From NCBI GenBank assembly GCA_963736445.1, contig CAVTOY010000007.1, forward strand, positions 62,001 through 126,000: a stretch of 64,000 nt of DNA, written 5' to 3'. The notes beneath the pieces are model-generated. The model was not told where the DNA came from and ran no database searches. It saw only the letters and a list, made by a program, of their open reading frames with translations. The DNA is from Thiosocius sp963736445. GTDB taxonomy: Bacteria; Pseudomonadota; Gammaproteobacteria; Chromatiales; Chromatiaceae. Of the stretch, positions 45,346-54,819 are shown one piece after another. Position 1 is the first letter of the stretch, and each line of letters opens with the position of its first letter. The translations under genes and the position numbers were made by a program.

Positions 45346-46777
45346 ACGAGCTGCCAATGACCGGGCTGCGTTACACCGCTGAGAGCATGGGTCGCATGCG
45401 GCGCTTGCATTTCGTCGGTATCGGCGGCGCTGGGATGAATGGTATTGCCCAGGTAATGCTCAACCTCGGCTACGAGATATCCGGCTCTGATCTCCGAAAG
45501 ACAATGCCGGCGACCCGACGTTTGGAAGAGCAGGGTGCGTCGATACATATCGGCCACGCCGCCGGGCATGTGGCCGATGCGATGCGGTGGTCATTTCATC
45601 GCGGTGAAAGATGACAATCCGGAGAGTCATGGCGGCCCGGGTGCAGCGGTATCCCGGTCGTGCCTCGTGCCGAGATGTTGGCGGAAATCATGCGTTTCCG
45701 CTTCGGCATCGCCGTTGCCGGTACGCATGGCAAGACCACTACGACCAGTCTGATCGCCAGTCTCTTGATCGAGGGCGGGTCTGGATCCGACCTTCGTCAT
45801 CGGCGGGCGCTTGAATGCCCGCGGCAGTTACGCCCATCTTGGTGAAGGCGAGGTGCTGGTCGCCGAAGCGGACGAGAGTGATGCCTCGTTCCTCTATCTG
45901 CAGCCGATGCTGGCAGTGGTCACCAATGTCGACGAAGACCATATGGCCACCTATGGCAATGATTTCGCGCGACTTACGTGCGACATTTCTTGAGTTTTTG
46001 CATCACCTGCCTTTCTACGGTCAGGCAGTGATGTGCATAGATGATCCCAACGTGTGTGATCTCTTGCCGGAGGTTACACGCAAGGTCACGACCTATGGCA
46101 CCAGCGAAGAAGCCGATGTGCGCGCGGCCGACATGGTGCAGCAGCGAATGCAGACGAATTTCACGGTGCGGATGCATGGTCAGACGAATTTCCCCGTGGT
46201 CCTCAATATGCCAGGGCAGCACAACGTACTGAATGCCCTGGCTGCGATTGCGGTAGCGAACGAACTGGGTGTGAGTGTTTCAGCCATGCAATCGGCACTG
46301 GCCAGATTCGAGGGTATCGGACGCCGCTTTCAGGCAAGGTCTGGGTGCCGGGTCGGTGACTGCGAATTCATGCTGATCGATGACTATGGCCATCATCCTC
46401 GCGAGGTGGCCGCGACCCTTGAGGCGGTGCGTGCCGGGTGGCCCGGACGTCGACTGTTGCTCGCCTTTCAACCGCACCGTTACAGCCGTACGCATGATGC
46501 CTTCGAGGACTTTGTCGCGATCTTGTCGCAGGTCGATGTGCTGGTCCTGACTGAGGTGTATGCGGCCGGTGAGGCACCAATCGTCGGTGCTGATGGACGT
46601 GCGCTGAGTCGCGCGATCCGCGCGCGCGGCCACGTGGACCCGGTGTTTCTGGAGGACATCGTGGAATTGCCGTCGATACTTGCCGATATCGTCGCGGACG
46701 GTGACATCGTGATCACCATGGGGGCCGGCAACATAGGCGCCGTGGCGATGACCATGGCGGAGCAGCTGTGTCAATGA
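45342..46777 (+). pseudogene. murC: MurC UDP-MurNAc L-alanine ligase gene, interrupted by about six apparent frameshifts
   Basis: MurC adds L-Ala to UDP-MurNAc. The start (ATG in the murG stop) reads RRLHFVGIGGAGMNGIAQV near residue 20, then the frame breaks near 45578 (-1), 45600 (-1), 45625 (+1), 45650 (+1), 45780 (+1) and 45976 (+1). Correct-frame pieces are AVKDDNPE, GIAVAGTHGKTTTTSLIASLL and EADESDASFLYLQPML. The last 800 bases are intact, with DDYGHHPREVAATL. Repair gives about 477 residues. As with murG, sequencing error is the likely cause. Confidence 0.9.
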
Positions 46778-46874
46778 GGCAGAGAATGACGTCAGTCAGT
46801 TTTTGGAGGCAGAAGGATGCCGGGCTACGCAAGACCACGCAGCGGATGTCCTTCACGTGGCCCAAGGAATGGCG

Positions 46875-47771
46875 ATGATGACAGCACCCAGCCAACCGAT
46901 ATTGCGCGGTGAGCTTCGCTTCGACGAGTCGCTCAAGCGCTATAACAGCTGGCGCGTTGGCGGCGCTGCAAGGCAGCTCTACCTGCCGGCCGACAGCGAT
47001 GATCTGGCAGTTTTTCTGTGCACGCTGTCGGGCGGTGAGCCGCTCCTCTGGCTGGGCCTGGGCAGCAATCTGTTGATTCGCGACGGTGGTTTCCGCGGCA
47101 CTGTCATTGCGTTGCAGGGATGCCTCAATGAATTGCAGATAAGCGGCAGCGAGGTACAGGTCGATGCGGGGGTGGCCTGCGCAAAGGTGGCCCGTGAATG
47201 CGCGCGTGCGGGCCTGGCCGGCGCCGCGTTCCTGGCCGGGATCCCAGGCACTATGGGCGGTGCCCTGGCAATGAATGCCGGTGCGTTCGGGGGTGAGACA
47301 TGGTCGGTTGTCCGCACAGTGGCCACGATCGACAGACTCGGGGTGATTCGCCGGCGCGAGCCGAGTGAGTATCGAATCAATTACCGTGAGGTGGTTCGCC
47401 CAGGCGAGGAATGGTTCCTCGCTTGTACCTTGGGGCTTGCGCCTGGAGACGCCGACGCCGAACAGTTGGCCATTCGCAGATTGCTCGAACGGCGTGCTAC
47501 GACACAACCGACGGGGCAGCCGAGCTGCGGTTCGACTTTCCGCAATCCGCCCAGCGACTACGCGGCTCGATTGATCGAGGCCAGCGGGCTCAAGGGCTTC
47601 CGCATTGGTGGCGCCGAGGTCTCGACGAAGCACGCGAATTTCATCATCAACACCGGCGACGCAAGCGCGGCCGACATCGAACAACTGATCCTCCATGTAC
47701 AGGTGGAGGTGGCGCGTCGCCAAGGTGTAAACCTGCAGGCCGAAGTGCACATGGTGGGAGAGCCGCGATGA
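46875..47771 (+). CDS. murB: UDP-N-acetylenolpyruvoylglucosamine reductase
   Basis: The 298-residue FAD enzyme reduces enolpyruvyl-UDP-GlcNAc to UDP-MurNAc. It has NSWRVGGAARQLYLP near residue 22, LGLGSNLLIRDGGFRG near residue 57, and GIPGTMGGALAMNAGAFGGE near residue 120; GSTFRNPP near residue 218 holds the catalytic serine region. The ATG at 46875 has aaggaa 6 bases upstream; an open frame back to 46803 has no family character. Its stop overlaps ddl. A 97 bp gap separates it from murC. Confidence 0.95.
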   Translation: MMTAPSQPILRGELRFDESLKRYNSWRVGGAARQLYLPADSDDLAVFLCTLSGGEPLLWLGLGSNLLIRDGGFRGTVIALQGCLNELQISGSEVQVDAGVACAKVARECARAGLAGAAFLAGIPGTMGGALAMNAGAFGGETWSVVRTVATIDRLGVIRRREPSEYRINYREVVRPGEEWFLACTLGLAPGDADAEQLAIRRLLERRATTQPTGQPSCGSTFRNPPSDYAARLIEASGLKGFRIGGAEVSTKHANFIINTGDASAADIEQLILHVQVEVARRQGVNLQAEVHMVGEPR

Positions 47772-48691
47772 AACTGCGAGCCAGCGACTTTGGCAGGGTT
47801 GCGGTGCTCATGGGCGGCTGGGCCGCTGAGCGTGAGGTGTCTCTGGTTAGCGGCCAGGCGGTGCTTGACGGGCTGTTAAGGCGCGGCGTGGATGCACAGG
47901 GTATCGATGTGGGCAAAGACGTATTGCAGCGCCTCGCGGACGGCGGCTACGACCGTGTGTTCAACGTCTTGCACGGTCGGGGCGGCGAGGACGGTGTGAT
48001 CCAGGGCGCTCTTGAGATCCTGGGTCTGCCCTATACCGGCAGTGGCGTAATGGGTTCGGCGATCGCCATGGACAAGTACCGGACCAAGCTGTTGTTACAG
48101 TCGCTCGGACTGCCGACGCCGGGGTTTGCGCTTATCAACGACGAAGATGATATTTCGGCCGCCTGCGAGCTGGGCTTTCCGCAGATGGTCAAACCGGCGC
48201 TTGAGGGCTCGAGTATCGGCATGGCGCGCGCAGACGATCCCGATCAGCTGCGCTCGGCCTGCGCCGCGGCGGCGAAATACAACAGCCATGTCATGACCGA
48301 GTGCTGGGTCAGCGGCGCCGAGTACACGGCCGCGATCCTTGGCCGCGACGCCCTGCCGCTGATCAAGCTCGAGACGGCACATGCGTTCTATGACTACGAC
48401 GCTAAGTACGTCGCCGACGACACCCGTTACCTGATCCCCTGCGGCCTTGATCAGGCGAATGAGTCACAGCTCCAGGCGCTGGCGCTGCGGGCCTTCGATG
48501 CCGTCGGTGCCAGCGGCTGGGGGCGCGTGGACATACTGATGGATGGCGAAGGACGTCCTTGGCTGATCGAAGTGAATACCGTGCCGGGCATGACCAGCCA
48601 CAGTCTGGTGCCGATGGCGGCCAAGGCGATCGGCATCGATTTTGATGAACTGGTCTGGCGCATCCTGGCGCAGTCGCTGGAGGCGGTGTGA
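47768..48691 (+). CDS. ddlB: D-alanine-D-alanine ligase
   Basis: The 307-residue ATP-grasp ligase makes D-Ala-D-Ala for MurF. It has VLMGGWAAEREVSLVSG near residue 12 (MGGxSxEREVS-type motif; Trp replaces the usual Ser), LHGRGGEDGVIQG near residue 62, YTGSGVMGSAIAMDK near residue 84, and the C-terminal EVNTVPGMTSHSL near residue 270. It starts in the murB stop and its stop overlaps ftsQ (TGATG). Confidence 0.95.
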   Translation: MKLRASDFGRVAVLMGGWAAEREVSLVSGQAVLDGLLRRGVDAQGIDVGKDVLQRLADGGYDRVFNVLHGRGGEDGVIQGALEILGLPYTGSGVMGSAIAMDKYRTKLLLQSLGLPTPGFALINDEDDISAACELGFPQMVKPALEGSSIGMARADDPDQLRSACAAAAKYNSHVMTECWVSGAEYTAAILGRDALPLIKLETAHAFYDYDAKYVADDTRYLIPCGLDQANESQLQALALRAFDAVGASGWGRVDILMDGEGRPWLIEVNTVPGMTSHSLVPMAAKAIGIDFDELVWRILAQSLEAV

Positions 48692-49479
48692 TGACACCGA
48701 GGGGGCACAGACGCAGTCAACCGCAGCGCAAGGCGTCGCAACGCAAGCCATGGCCCAGATTGCTCGGCACCGCCCTGACCCTCTGCCTAGTGGCGGTTGC
48801 GGTTGCTTTTGTCTATCACACGCTGTGGCAGCCAGGACGCCTGCCGCTGCGCGTGGTCGAGGTGAAAGGAGACTTTCGGCACCTAGAGTCCGTGCATATC
48901 GAGCGCAGCGTAATCGACGCTATCGATGGAGGATTCTTCAGCTGTGATATGCAGAAGCTGCGCGCTGCCGTGCTGTCGATACCCTGGGCCGAAGACGTAA
49001 GCATTCGGCGCGTCTGGCCGGATAAACTCAGCATGCTGGTCACCGAACGGGTGCCGTTGGCACGCTGGGGTGAAGATGCCCTGATCAGTGTTCGGTCCCG
49101 CATATTCCGACCCGCATCGCTGGGAGAGTATGCCGGTCTGGTCAAACTCAGCGGCCCTGCCGGGAGCGAGGACGGCGTGGTCGCTTTCTTCCAGGCTATT
49201 GTCTCGGCGGCCAGGGCGCGGGACCTCAGCATCCGCGAGGTGCAGTTAGACGAGCGTCGCCATTGGTGGGTGCGCTTTGCTGACGGGCTTACGTTGTCGC
49301 TCGGTCGCGAGGATATCGAGAATCGCCTGGCCCAATTCTTTCGTGTCTACCCCAAGCTGATCGCGGATCCTCAGCGTCGACCGGAGCGCATCGATATGCG
49401 CTATGCGCATGGTTTTGCCGTGCGCTGGCAGGAGCCGGATGCGAATGCGGGCGAATTGGAGGCGCAGGATAAAGTCTGA
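48691..49479 (+). CDS. ftsQ: Cell division protein FtsQ
   Basis: The 262-residue bitopic protein has a basic cytoplasmic tail (residues 1-24), one membrane helix (about 26-44), and a periplasmic POTRA region followed by the beta domain (VVEVKGDFRHLE near residue 56, then IPWAEDVSIRRVWPD near residue 96). It links early and late divisome proteins. The ATG at 48691 has ggagg 8 bases upstream; a GTG at 48688 is an alternative. Its stop shares a base with the ftsA start. Confidence 0.93.
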   Translation: MTPRGHRRSQPQRKASQRKPWPRLLGTALTLCLVAVAVAFVYHTLWQPGRLPLRVVEVKGDFRHLESVHIERSVIDAIDGGFFSCDMQKLRAAVLSIPWAEDVSIRRVWPDKLSMLVTERVPLARWGEDALISVRSRIFRPASLGEYAGLVKLSGPAGSEDGVVAFFQAIVSAARARDLSIREVQLDERRHWWVRFADGLTLSLGREDIENRLAQFFRVYPKLIADPQRRPERIDMRYAHGFAVRWQEPDANAGELEAQDKV

Positions 49480-50715
49480 TGGTCAAGCGTACTGACAAGA
49501 ACATCATCGTTGGTCTGGATATCGGCACCTCCAAGGTGGTCGCCATAGTCGGGGAGGTGAGACAGGACAACGAGATCGAGATTATCGGGATCGGTTCGCA
49601 TCCGTCGCGTGGCCTGAAAAAAGGTGTCGTGGTCAACATCGAGTCGACCGTGCAGTCGATTCAACGCGCGGTCGAAGAGGCCGAGCTCATGGCCGGGGTG
49701 GAAATCGATTCCGTTTTTGCCGGCATCGCGGGGAGCCATGTCTCGAGCCTGAATTCACATGGCATCGTTCCGATCAAGGACGGCGAGGTATCGCATGCCG
49801 ATGTGGAACGCGTCATTGATGCGGCACGCGCGGTGGCAATCCCGGCTGATCAGAAGATTCTGCATATCCTGCCACAGGAATTCATTATCGATAATCAGGA
49901 AGGAATCCATGACCCAGTCGGCATGTCTGGCGTGCGCCTCGAGGCGCGGGTCCACATGGTGACCGGTGCGGTGAGTGCGGCACAGAACATTGTCAAATGC
50001 GTGCGGCGCTGTGGACTCGAGGTCGAAGACTTGATCCTCGAGCAACTAGCATCGAGTTACTCGGTGCTCGAGGACGACGAAAAAGATCTCGGCGTATGTC
50101 TGGTCGACATCGGCGGCGGCACTACCGATATCGCGGTATTCACCGGTGGCTCTATTCGCCATACGGCAGTCATTCCGATTGCCGGCGATCAGGTGACCAA
50201 CGATATCGCGGTCGCCTTGCGCACCCCTACACAGCATGCAGAAGAGATCAAGCTGAAATACGCCTGTGCGCTCACTCAGCTTGCCAGCGCGGAAGAGACC
50301 ATCGAGGTACCGAGCATCGGCGATCGGCCGCCGCGGCGTTTGTCGCGGCAGACGCTTGCCGAAGTAGTGGAGCCGCGCTACGAAGAGCTGCTGACGCTGA
50401 TACAGGCGGAGTTACGCCGCTCCGGTTACGAGGACTTGGTCGCCGGCGGTGTCGTATTGACTGGCGGCAGTTCGAAGATGGAGGGCCTGATCGATCTCGC
50501 AGAGGAGGTTTTTCACATGCCGGTCAGGCTGGGCATTCCCCAGTACGTCACCGGCCTGGTTGACGTGGTTCGCAATCCCATTCATGCCACGGGCGTGGGA
50601 TTGTTGTTGTTTGGATATCGCAACCGGGCGATGCGCGTGCCCGAGACTTTCTGGCGGTGGTGGGATGAAATCGGTCTGGAACCGGATGAAGAGCTGGTTC
50701 CAGGGAAACTTTTAA
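49479..50715 (+). CDS. ftsA: Cell division protein FtsA, with an apparent frameshift near its end
   Basis: The actin-fold protein tethers FtsZ to the membrane. Motifs: NIIVGLDIGTSKVVAIVGEV near residue 8, LVDIGGGTTDIAVFTGG near residue 208, and VVLTGGSSKMEGLIDLAEEV near residue 326. The frame runs without a stop into ftsZ, but in the +1 frame the sequence reads RMKSWFQGNF then TAA at 50713-50715, the standard membrane-binding tail of FtsA. One extra base near 50633 (in a CCC run) would explain it. The repaired length is about 411 residues. Confidence 0.92.
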
Positions 50716-50768
50716 TCAGATTGTATTCGAGCCCCGTTGGGGGCAGGTCTGCAGCAGGAGATAACGAG

Positions 50769-51944
50769 ATGTTTGAGTTGATGGACGTAGATAGCCAAAA
50801 CGCAGTGATCAAGGTAATCGGTGTTGGCGGCGGTGGAGGTAATGCCATAAATCACATGTTGCGTTCCAATATCGAGGGTGTGGAGTTTATCTGCGCCAAC
50901 ACGGATGCCCAGGCGCTGCGCAGCACCGAGGTGCGCACGGCGCTGCAGCTGGGTTCCAACGTGACGCGTGGACTCGGCGCGGGGGCCAATCCGGACCGTG
51001 GCTGCGAGGCGGCCATGGAGGACCGCGACCGGATCTGTGAGGCACTGGAGGGCGCGGATATGGTCTTCATAACCGCGGGCATGGGCGGCGGAACCGGTAC
51101 CGGTGCGGCACCTGTGGTGGCCGAGGTGGCGAAAGATCTGGGTATCTTGACCGTGGCCGTCGTCACCAAGCCGTTTAGCTTTGAGGGCGGCAAGCGTATG
51201 CGGATTGCGGAAGAGGGCATCGCCAGACTCTCTGAGCACGTCGACTCGCTGATCACAATCCCGAACGAGAAACTTCTCTCGGTATTGGGTAAGACCACAT
51301 CGCTGCTGGACGCGTTCAAGGCGGCCAACGATGTGCTGCTGAATGCAGTGCAGGGCATCGCCGAATTGATCACCAAACCTGGTCTAATCAATGTGGACTT
51401 CGCCGACGTACGCACGGTGATGGCCGAGATGGGTCTCGCCATGATGGGAACCGGCAAGTCGACCGGTGACCAGCGTGCGCGCGAGGCGGCCGAGCTGGCG
51501 ATCCGCAGCCCGCTCCTCGAGGATGTCAATTTATCGGGCGCACGTGGCATCTTGGTAAATATCACTGCGGGCCTGGATCTGGCGATAGGCGAGTTCGACG
51601 AGGTGGGCAACACCGTGAAGGAGTTTGCGCGAGACGATGCGACCGTCGTCGTGGGAACGGTCATTGATCCGGACATGGTGGATGAGATGCGGGTCACGGT
51701 CGTTGCGACCGGCCTCGGTGAAGAAGAGCCGGCCGCCTTTAGACAACCCGAGGTGGAGATCAAGCCGGTGCGATTGATCAACAACGACGCCTTGGATACG
51801 GAAGAACTCGATTACACTTCGCTCGAAGTGCCGACCAACATCCGGCGCAGCCCCAAATCTGCCAACGACTATGTAAAGTCCGCAGAGAGCAAGGACATGG
51901 AGTATCTTGACATCCCTGCCTTTTTGCGACGACAGGCGGATTGA
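50769..51944 (+). CDS. ftsZ: Cell division protein FtsZ
   Basis: The 391-residue tubulin-like GTPase forms the Z-ring. It has VIGVGGGGGNAINHM near residue 18, the GTP signature GMGGGTGTGAAPVVAEVAKD near residue 105, and NVDFADVRTVMAEMG near residue 208. The conserved C-terminal peptide EYLDIPAFLRRQAD binds FtsA and ZipA. Its own ATG at 50769 has aggag 8 bases upstream, so FtsZ is made alone despite the open frame from ftsA. A small gcccc/ggggc hairpin lies at about 50732-50745. Confidence 0.97.
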   Translation: MFELMDVDSQNAVIKVIGVGGGGGNAINHMLRSNIEGVEFICANTDAQALRSTEVRTALQLGSNVTRGLGAGANPDRGCEAAMEDRDRICEALEGADMVFITAGMGGGTGTGAAPVVAEVAKDLGILTVAVVTKPFSFEGGKRMRIAEEGIARLSEHVDSLITIPNEKLLSVLGKTTSLLDAFKAANDVLLNAVQGIAELITKPGLINVDFADVRTVMAEMGLAMMGTGKSTGDQRAREAAELAIRSPLLEDVNLSGARGILVNITAGLDLAIGEFDEVGNTVKEFARDDATVVVGTVIDPDMVDEMRVTVVATGLGEEEPAAFRQPEVEIKPVRLINNDALDTEELDYTSLEVPTNIRRSPKSANDYVKSAESKDMEYLDIPAFLRRQAD

Positions 51945-52144
51945 TTGGGCCTCGATATGCGGCTAACTCATTAAAGGGCCGGACATTTTTGCTTGATCCG
52001 AGTAGCGGAAAAGACGAGAATCAGGGTAATCCCTAAGAAAAAATCGGGGGGGTTGCAGTACGGCGGCGTCGTTGAAGAGCTGTGATATTGAGCGCTTAAA
52101 CAGCTGAAAATTAAAGGAAAATCGACTCTGGGGAGTCCACGTCG

Positions 52145-53056
52145 ATGATAAAGCAGCGCACCTTGAAAAATGTAATCCGCGCCACCGGGGTGGGACTCCA
52201 CACGGGGGAAAAGGTCTTTTTGACCCTGCGCCCGGCAGCACCTGACACCGGGATCGTGTTCCGTCGCGACGACCTCGAGTCGCCCCTGGACATCCCGGCC
52301 AGGGCCGAAAACGTTGGCGACACGCGGTTGTCGACTACTTTGGCGAAACACGGCGTGCGGATCTCGACGGTTGAGCACCTGTTGTCTGCATTTGCCGGAC
52401 TGGGCATCGACAATGCCTATGCCGACGTCAGCGCTCCGGAGGTGCCGATCATGGACGGCAGCGCGGGGCCGTTCGTCTTTCTGATTCAGTCGGCAGGTGT
52501 GGAAGAGCAGAATGTCGCCAAACGCTTCATCCGAATCCGGAAGAGGTTAGAAGTCAGAGACGGCGATAAGATTGCGCGCTTCGAGCCGTTCAACGGATTC
52601 AAGGTGAGCTTTGGAATCGACTTCGACCATCCAGCGATGAGTGATGACAGTCGGCGCTCCGAGATCGATTTTTCGTCCACGTCGTTCGTGAAGGAAGTCA
52701 GTAGGGCCCGGACCTTCGGCTTCCTGCGCGAAATCGAGACCTTGCGTGAAAACGGCCTGGCGCTCGGCGGCAGTATGGATAACGCTATCGTCGTCGACGA
52801 CTTCCGCGTCCTCAACGAGGACGGGCTGCGGTATGGGGACGAGTTCGTTAAACACAAGATCCTCGATGCGATCGGGGATCTGTACTTGCTGGGGCATAGT
52901 CTGATCGGTGCGTTCTATGGTTACAAATCTGGCCATGAACTCAATAATCGTCTCCTCAAGGCCCTGATTGCGCAGCCGGATGCCTGGGAAGAGGTGACTT
53001 TTGCCGAGGCAGAGCGGGCGCCGATATCTTTCATGAAGCCTGCGCACGTTTCTTGA
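52145..53056 (+). CDS. lpxC: UDP-3-O-acyl-N-acetylglucosamine deacetylase LpxC
   Basis: The 303-residue zinc enzyme commits UDP-acyl-GlcNAc to lipid A synthesis. It has TGVGLHTGEKVFLTLRPA near residue 14, TVEHLLSAFAGLGIDNA near residue 76 (zinc His), and VKHKILDAIGDLYLLGH near residue 234 (zinc His and catalytic residues). It ends the dcw region, as in E. coli. The 200 bp leader after ftsZ holds a weak TTGAAG (52072) / cttaaa (52095) promoter candidate. Confidence 0.96.
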   Translation: MIKQRTLKNVIRATGVGLHTGEKVFLTLRPAAPDTGIVFRRDDLESPLDIPARAENVGDTRLSTTLAKHGVRISTVEHLLSAFAGLGIDNAYADVSAPEVPIMDGSAGPFVFLIQSAGVEEQNVAKRFIRIRKRLEVRDGDKIARFEPFNGFKVSFGIDFDHPAMSDDSRRSEIDFSSTSFVKEVSRARTFGFLREIETLRENGLALGGSMDNAIVVDDFRVLNEDGLRYGDEFVKHKILDAIGDLYLLGHSLIGAFYGYKSGHELNNRLLKALIAQPDAWEEVTFAEAERAPISFMKPAHVS

Positions 53057-53072
53057 TAAATTACTGATTTAG

Positions 53073-53507
53073 TTATTTTTTTAACGCGAGGCCCAAGCGC
53101 GCCAGTGCGGCACGCAGCTGCGGATGCTTGGTATCCTCCGCGCTATCGTGGATAATTGAAGCCGCTACATCAGAGTGCTGCGCAGGTCTTTGACGCGGCC
53201 CACAGGATTCGCGTTCTACCAGCACCTTGACCGTTATCGCCGTCAACGCGGCGTGCTCAGGGCGCAATAGATTCAACAGCTCAGGTGCCAGATAACGCAG
53301 GCGCGTCGCCCACACCGGCGAGTCGACGTACAGAAGCAACAGGCGCTCACGAATCTGCGCGGCGCGGCAATGCGGCGCCAGGCCAGTAGGCAGCAATCGG
53401 CGAATCTGGTTGAGGAGCGCTTCTTGTGTGCGGACTTCTCGTTCGAGAAACTTGAGCGTAGGTTTGTCTTTTAGCAGGTGGCGAACCGACTTGGGGCTGC
53501 GGGGCAT
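53073..53507 (-). CDS. dciA: DUF721/DciA-type DnaB-helicase loader
   Basis: The 144-residue protein shows the DUF721 core (LLPTGLAPHCRAAQIRERL near residue 38, then LLLYVDSPVWATRLRYLAPELL near residue 56). DUF721 proteins are the DciA family that supports loading of replicative helicase in bacteria without DnaC. The flanks lpxC, M23 peptidase and secA are the usual gammaproteobacterial setting for this gene. It is convergent with lpxC and divergent from the M23 gene. Confidence 0.82.
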   Translation of the reverse strand: MPRSPKSVRHLLKDKPTLKFLEREVRTQEALLNQIRRLLPTGLAPHCRAAQIRERLLLLYVDSPVWATRLRYLAPELLNLLRPEHAALTAITVKVLVERESCGPRQRPAQHSDVAASIIHDSAEDTKHPQLRAALARLGLALKK

Positions 53508-53591
53508 AGCGGGGTCTCTCAGCGCGGAGTCAACCGTTAAAGGCTACACCTTTGGCGGTCGATAAGTCTTAATGGTCGGCGGACAGACGAA

Positions 53592-54524
53592 ATGAAAATC
53601 ATATTCCTATCCGACGGGTGTCGACGCACTGCCAGCTTTGATCTCTGCCTCGCCAGGACAATGGTTGTCAGCGGGCTAGTCATGGTCTGTGTCACTGCCG
53701 CGTCTCTCTGGGGCGGCTTTTTGATTGGCCAACGGACCGCGGCACCACCACCCATCGGGATCGACGTCGCGTCGGCAGAGCTCTTGTCGCTGCTCAAGGC
53801 CGAACGGCAGGCGATCGCCGATGCCAAATCAGAGCAGCGGGCACATACTGATGTCTTGGCGCTCAAGATCGCCGAAATGCAGGGACACCTGATGCGCCTG
53901 AATGCGCTGGGCGACCGCCTCGTGGAGGTCGGTAAACTGGACAGCGAAGAGTTCGATTTTGCGTCATCTCCGCCAATGGGCGGCGTCGACGATACCCTGT
54001 CGGGCGAGACGCAGGACATCGCGGAGCTCAGCGCCGAAATGAGCCGCATCTCGGCGCTGCTTGACGATCGTGAGGACAAACTCGCGGCGATGGAACAGGT
54101 GTTTACCAACCGCGAACTGATGGCGGCGATAAAGATATCCGGGCGGCCGGTCAGGAAGGGCTGGATGTCCTCGGCCTATGGCAAGCGCACCGATCCCTTC
54201 AAAGGCAAGAAGTCCTTCCATCGTGGCCTCGATTTCGCGGGCAAGCCCGGCGCCGATGTTATCGCCGTGGCATCGGGTGTGGTCTCCCGTTCTGAGAAGG
54301 TCGATGGTTACGGAAATGTGGTCGAGATCAAACATGCCAACGGCTATTCCACTCTCTATGCGCACAATAAAGAAAATGTGGTGAAAGTCGGGGATGTAGT
54401 CAGCAAAGGTCAGACCATCGCGCTGCTTGGCAGCACCGGCCGCTCCAGTGGGCCGCACGTGCATTTCGAGGTACACCGAGACGGCAAGCACCACAACCCG
54501 CTGCGCTTCGTGGGTAAGCCCTAG
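53592..54524 (+). CDS. M23-family murein peptidase (LytM domain)
   Basis: The 310-residue protein has a membrane helix (about 22-46), a coiled-coil stretch (about 55-165), and a C-terminal LytM/peptidase M23 domain from about 195, with HRGLDFAG (near residue 212) and HVHFEVH (near residue 291) supplying zinc ligands. It should cut peptide bonds in peptidoglycan or activate an amidase as EnvC/NlpD-like proteins do; with both zinc motifs present, catalysis is plausible. Its TAG stop overlaps the left end of a miniature element. Confidence 0.88.
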   Translation: MKIIFLSDGCRRTASFDLCLARTMVVSGLVMVCVTAASLWGGFLIGQRTAAPPPIGIDVASAELLSLLKAERQAIADAKSEQRAHTDVLALKIAEMQGHLMRLNALGDRLVEVGKLDSEEFDFASSPPMGGVDDTLSGETQDIAELSAEMSRISALLDDREDKLAAMEQVFTNRELMAAIKISGRPVRKGWMSSAYGKRTDPFKGKKSFHRGLDFAGKPGADVIAVASGVVSRSEKVDGYGNVVEIKHANGYSTLYAHNKENVVKVGDVVSKGQTIALLGSTGRSSGPHVHFEVHRDGKHHNPLRFVGKP

Positions 54525-54686
54525 CAGCCTGTCGGACTTAACACTGTTTGGCTGCAAATCCCTGGATAGCGATCAACTCCGCTTGTCCTCTTCGTCGAAT
54601 AGCCGGGCTATTCCCGTCAAACGATAACCTGATTTGATTTGCTCCCAGTGATTTTCGTTGCAAACGGTCAAGTCCGACAGGCTGCT
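54523..54686. mobile_element. Miniature inverted-repeat element (MITE-like), 164 bp
   Basis: Perfect 17 bp terminal inverted repeats, agcagcctgtcggactt (54523-54539) and aagtccgacaggctgct (54670-54686), enclose a body with its own palindrome (aatagc-cgg-gctatt, about 54598-54612). No protein is encoded. It sits between the stop codon of the M23 gene and an intrinsic terminator, so it probably inserted there. It has no sequence in common with the TAG-ended repeat family. Confidence 0.88.
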
Positions 54687-54715
54687 GGCGCATGCGCAGC
54701 TGCCCTACCTGAAGC

Positions 54716-54736
54716 CCCGCTGCGGCGGGTTTTTTC
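54716..54736 (+). terminator. Intrinsic terminator of the M23 peptidase gene
   Basis: cccgc (54716-54720), loop tgcg and gcggg (54725-54729) form a GC stem followed by six Ts (54730-54735), a clear rho-independent terminator. It is separated from the M23 stop by the 164 bp miniature element. It should isolate secA from upstream transcription. Confidence 0.8.
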
Positions 54737-54819
54737 GTTGCTTCAACCGCGTTCAAAAGCCCGATTGAGTTATCATTCGGGCCTTTGTTTTCCAGCCTTT
54801 CGGAGAAGGTCCTAGGTTA

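Noticed and set aside
44276..46777. True pseudogenisation of murG and murC
   Set aside because: The genes are essential, the reading frames on both sides are intact, and repairing single bases restores normal proteins; sequencing error fits better.
49479..51944. A single 821-codon FtsA-FtsZ fusion protein
   Set aside because: The genuine FtsA tail and stop codon are present one frame over at 50686-50715, and ftsZ has its own ribosome site and ATG, so a single-base error explains the open frame better.
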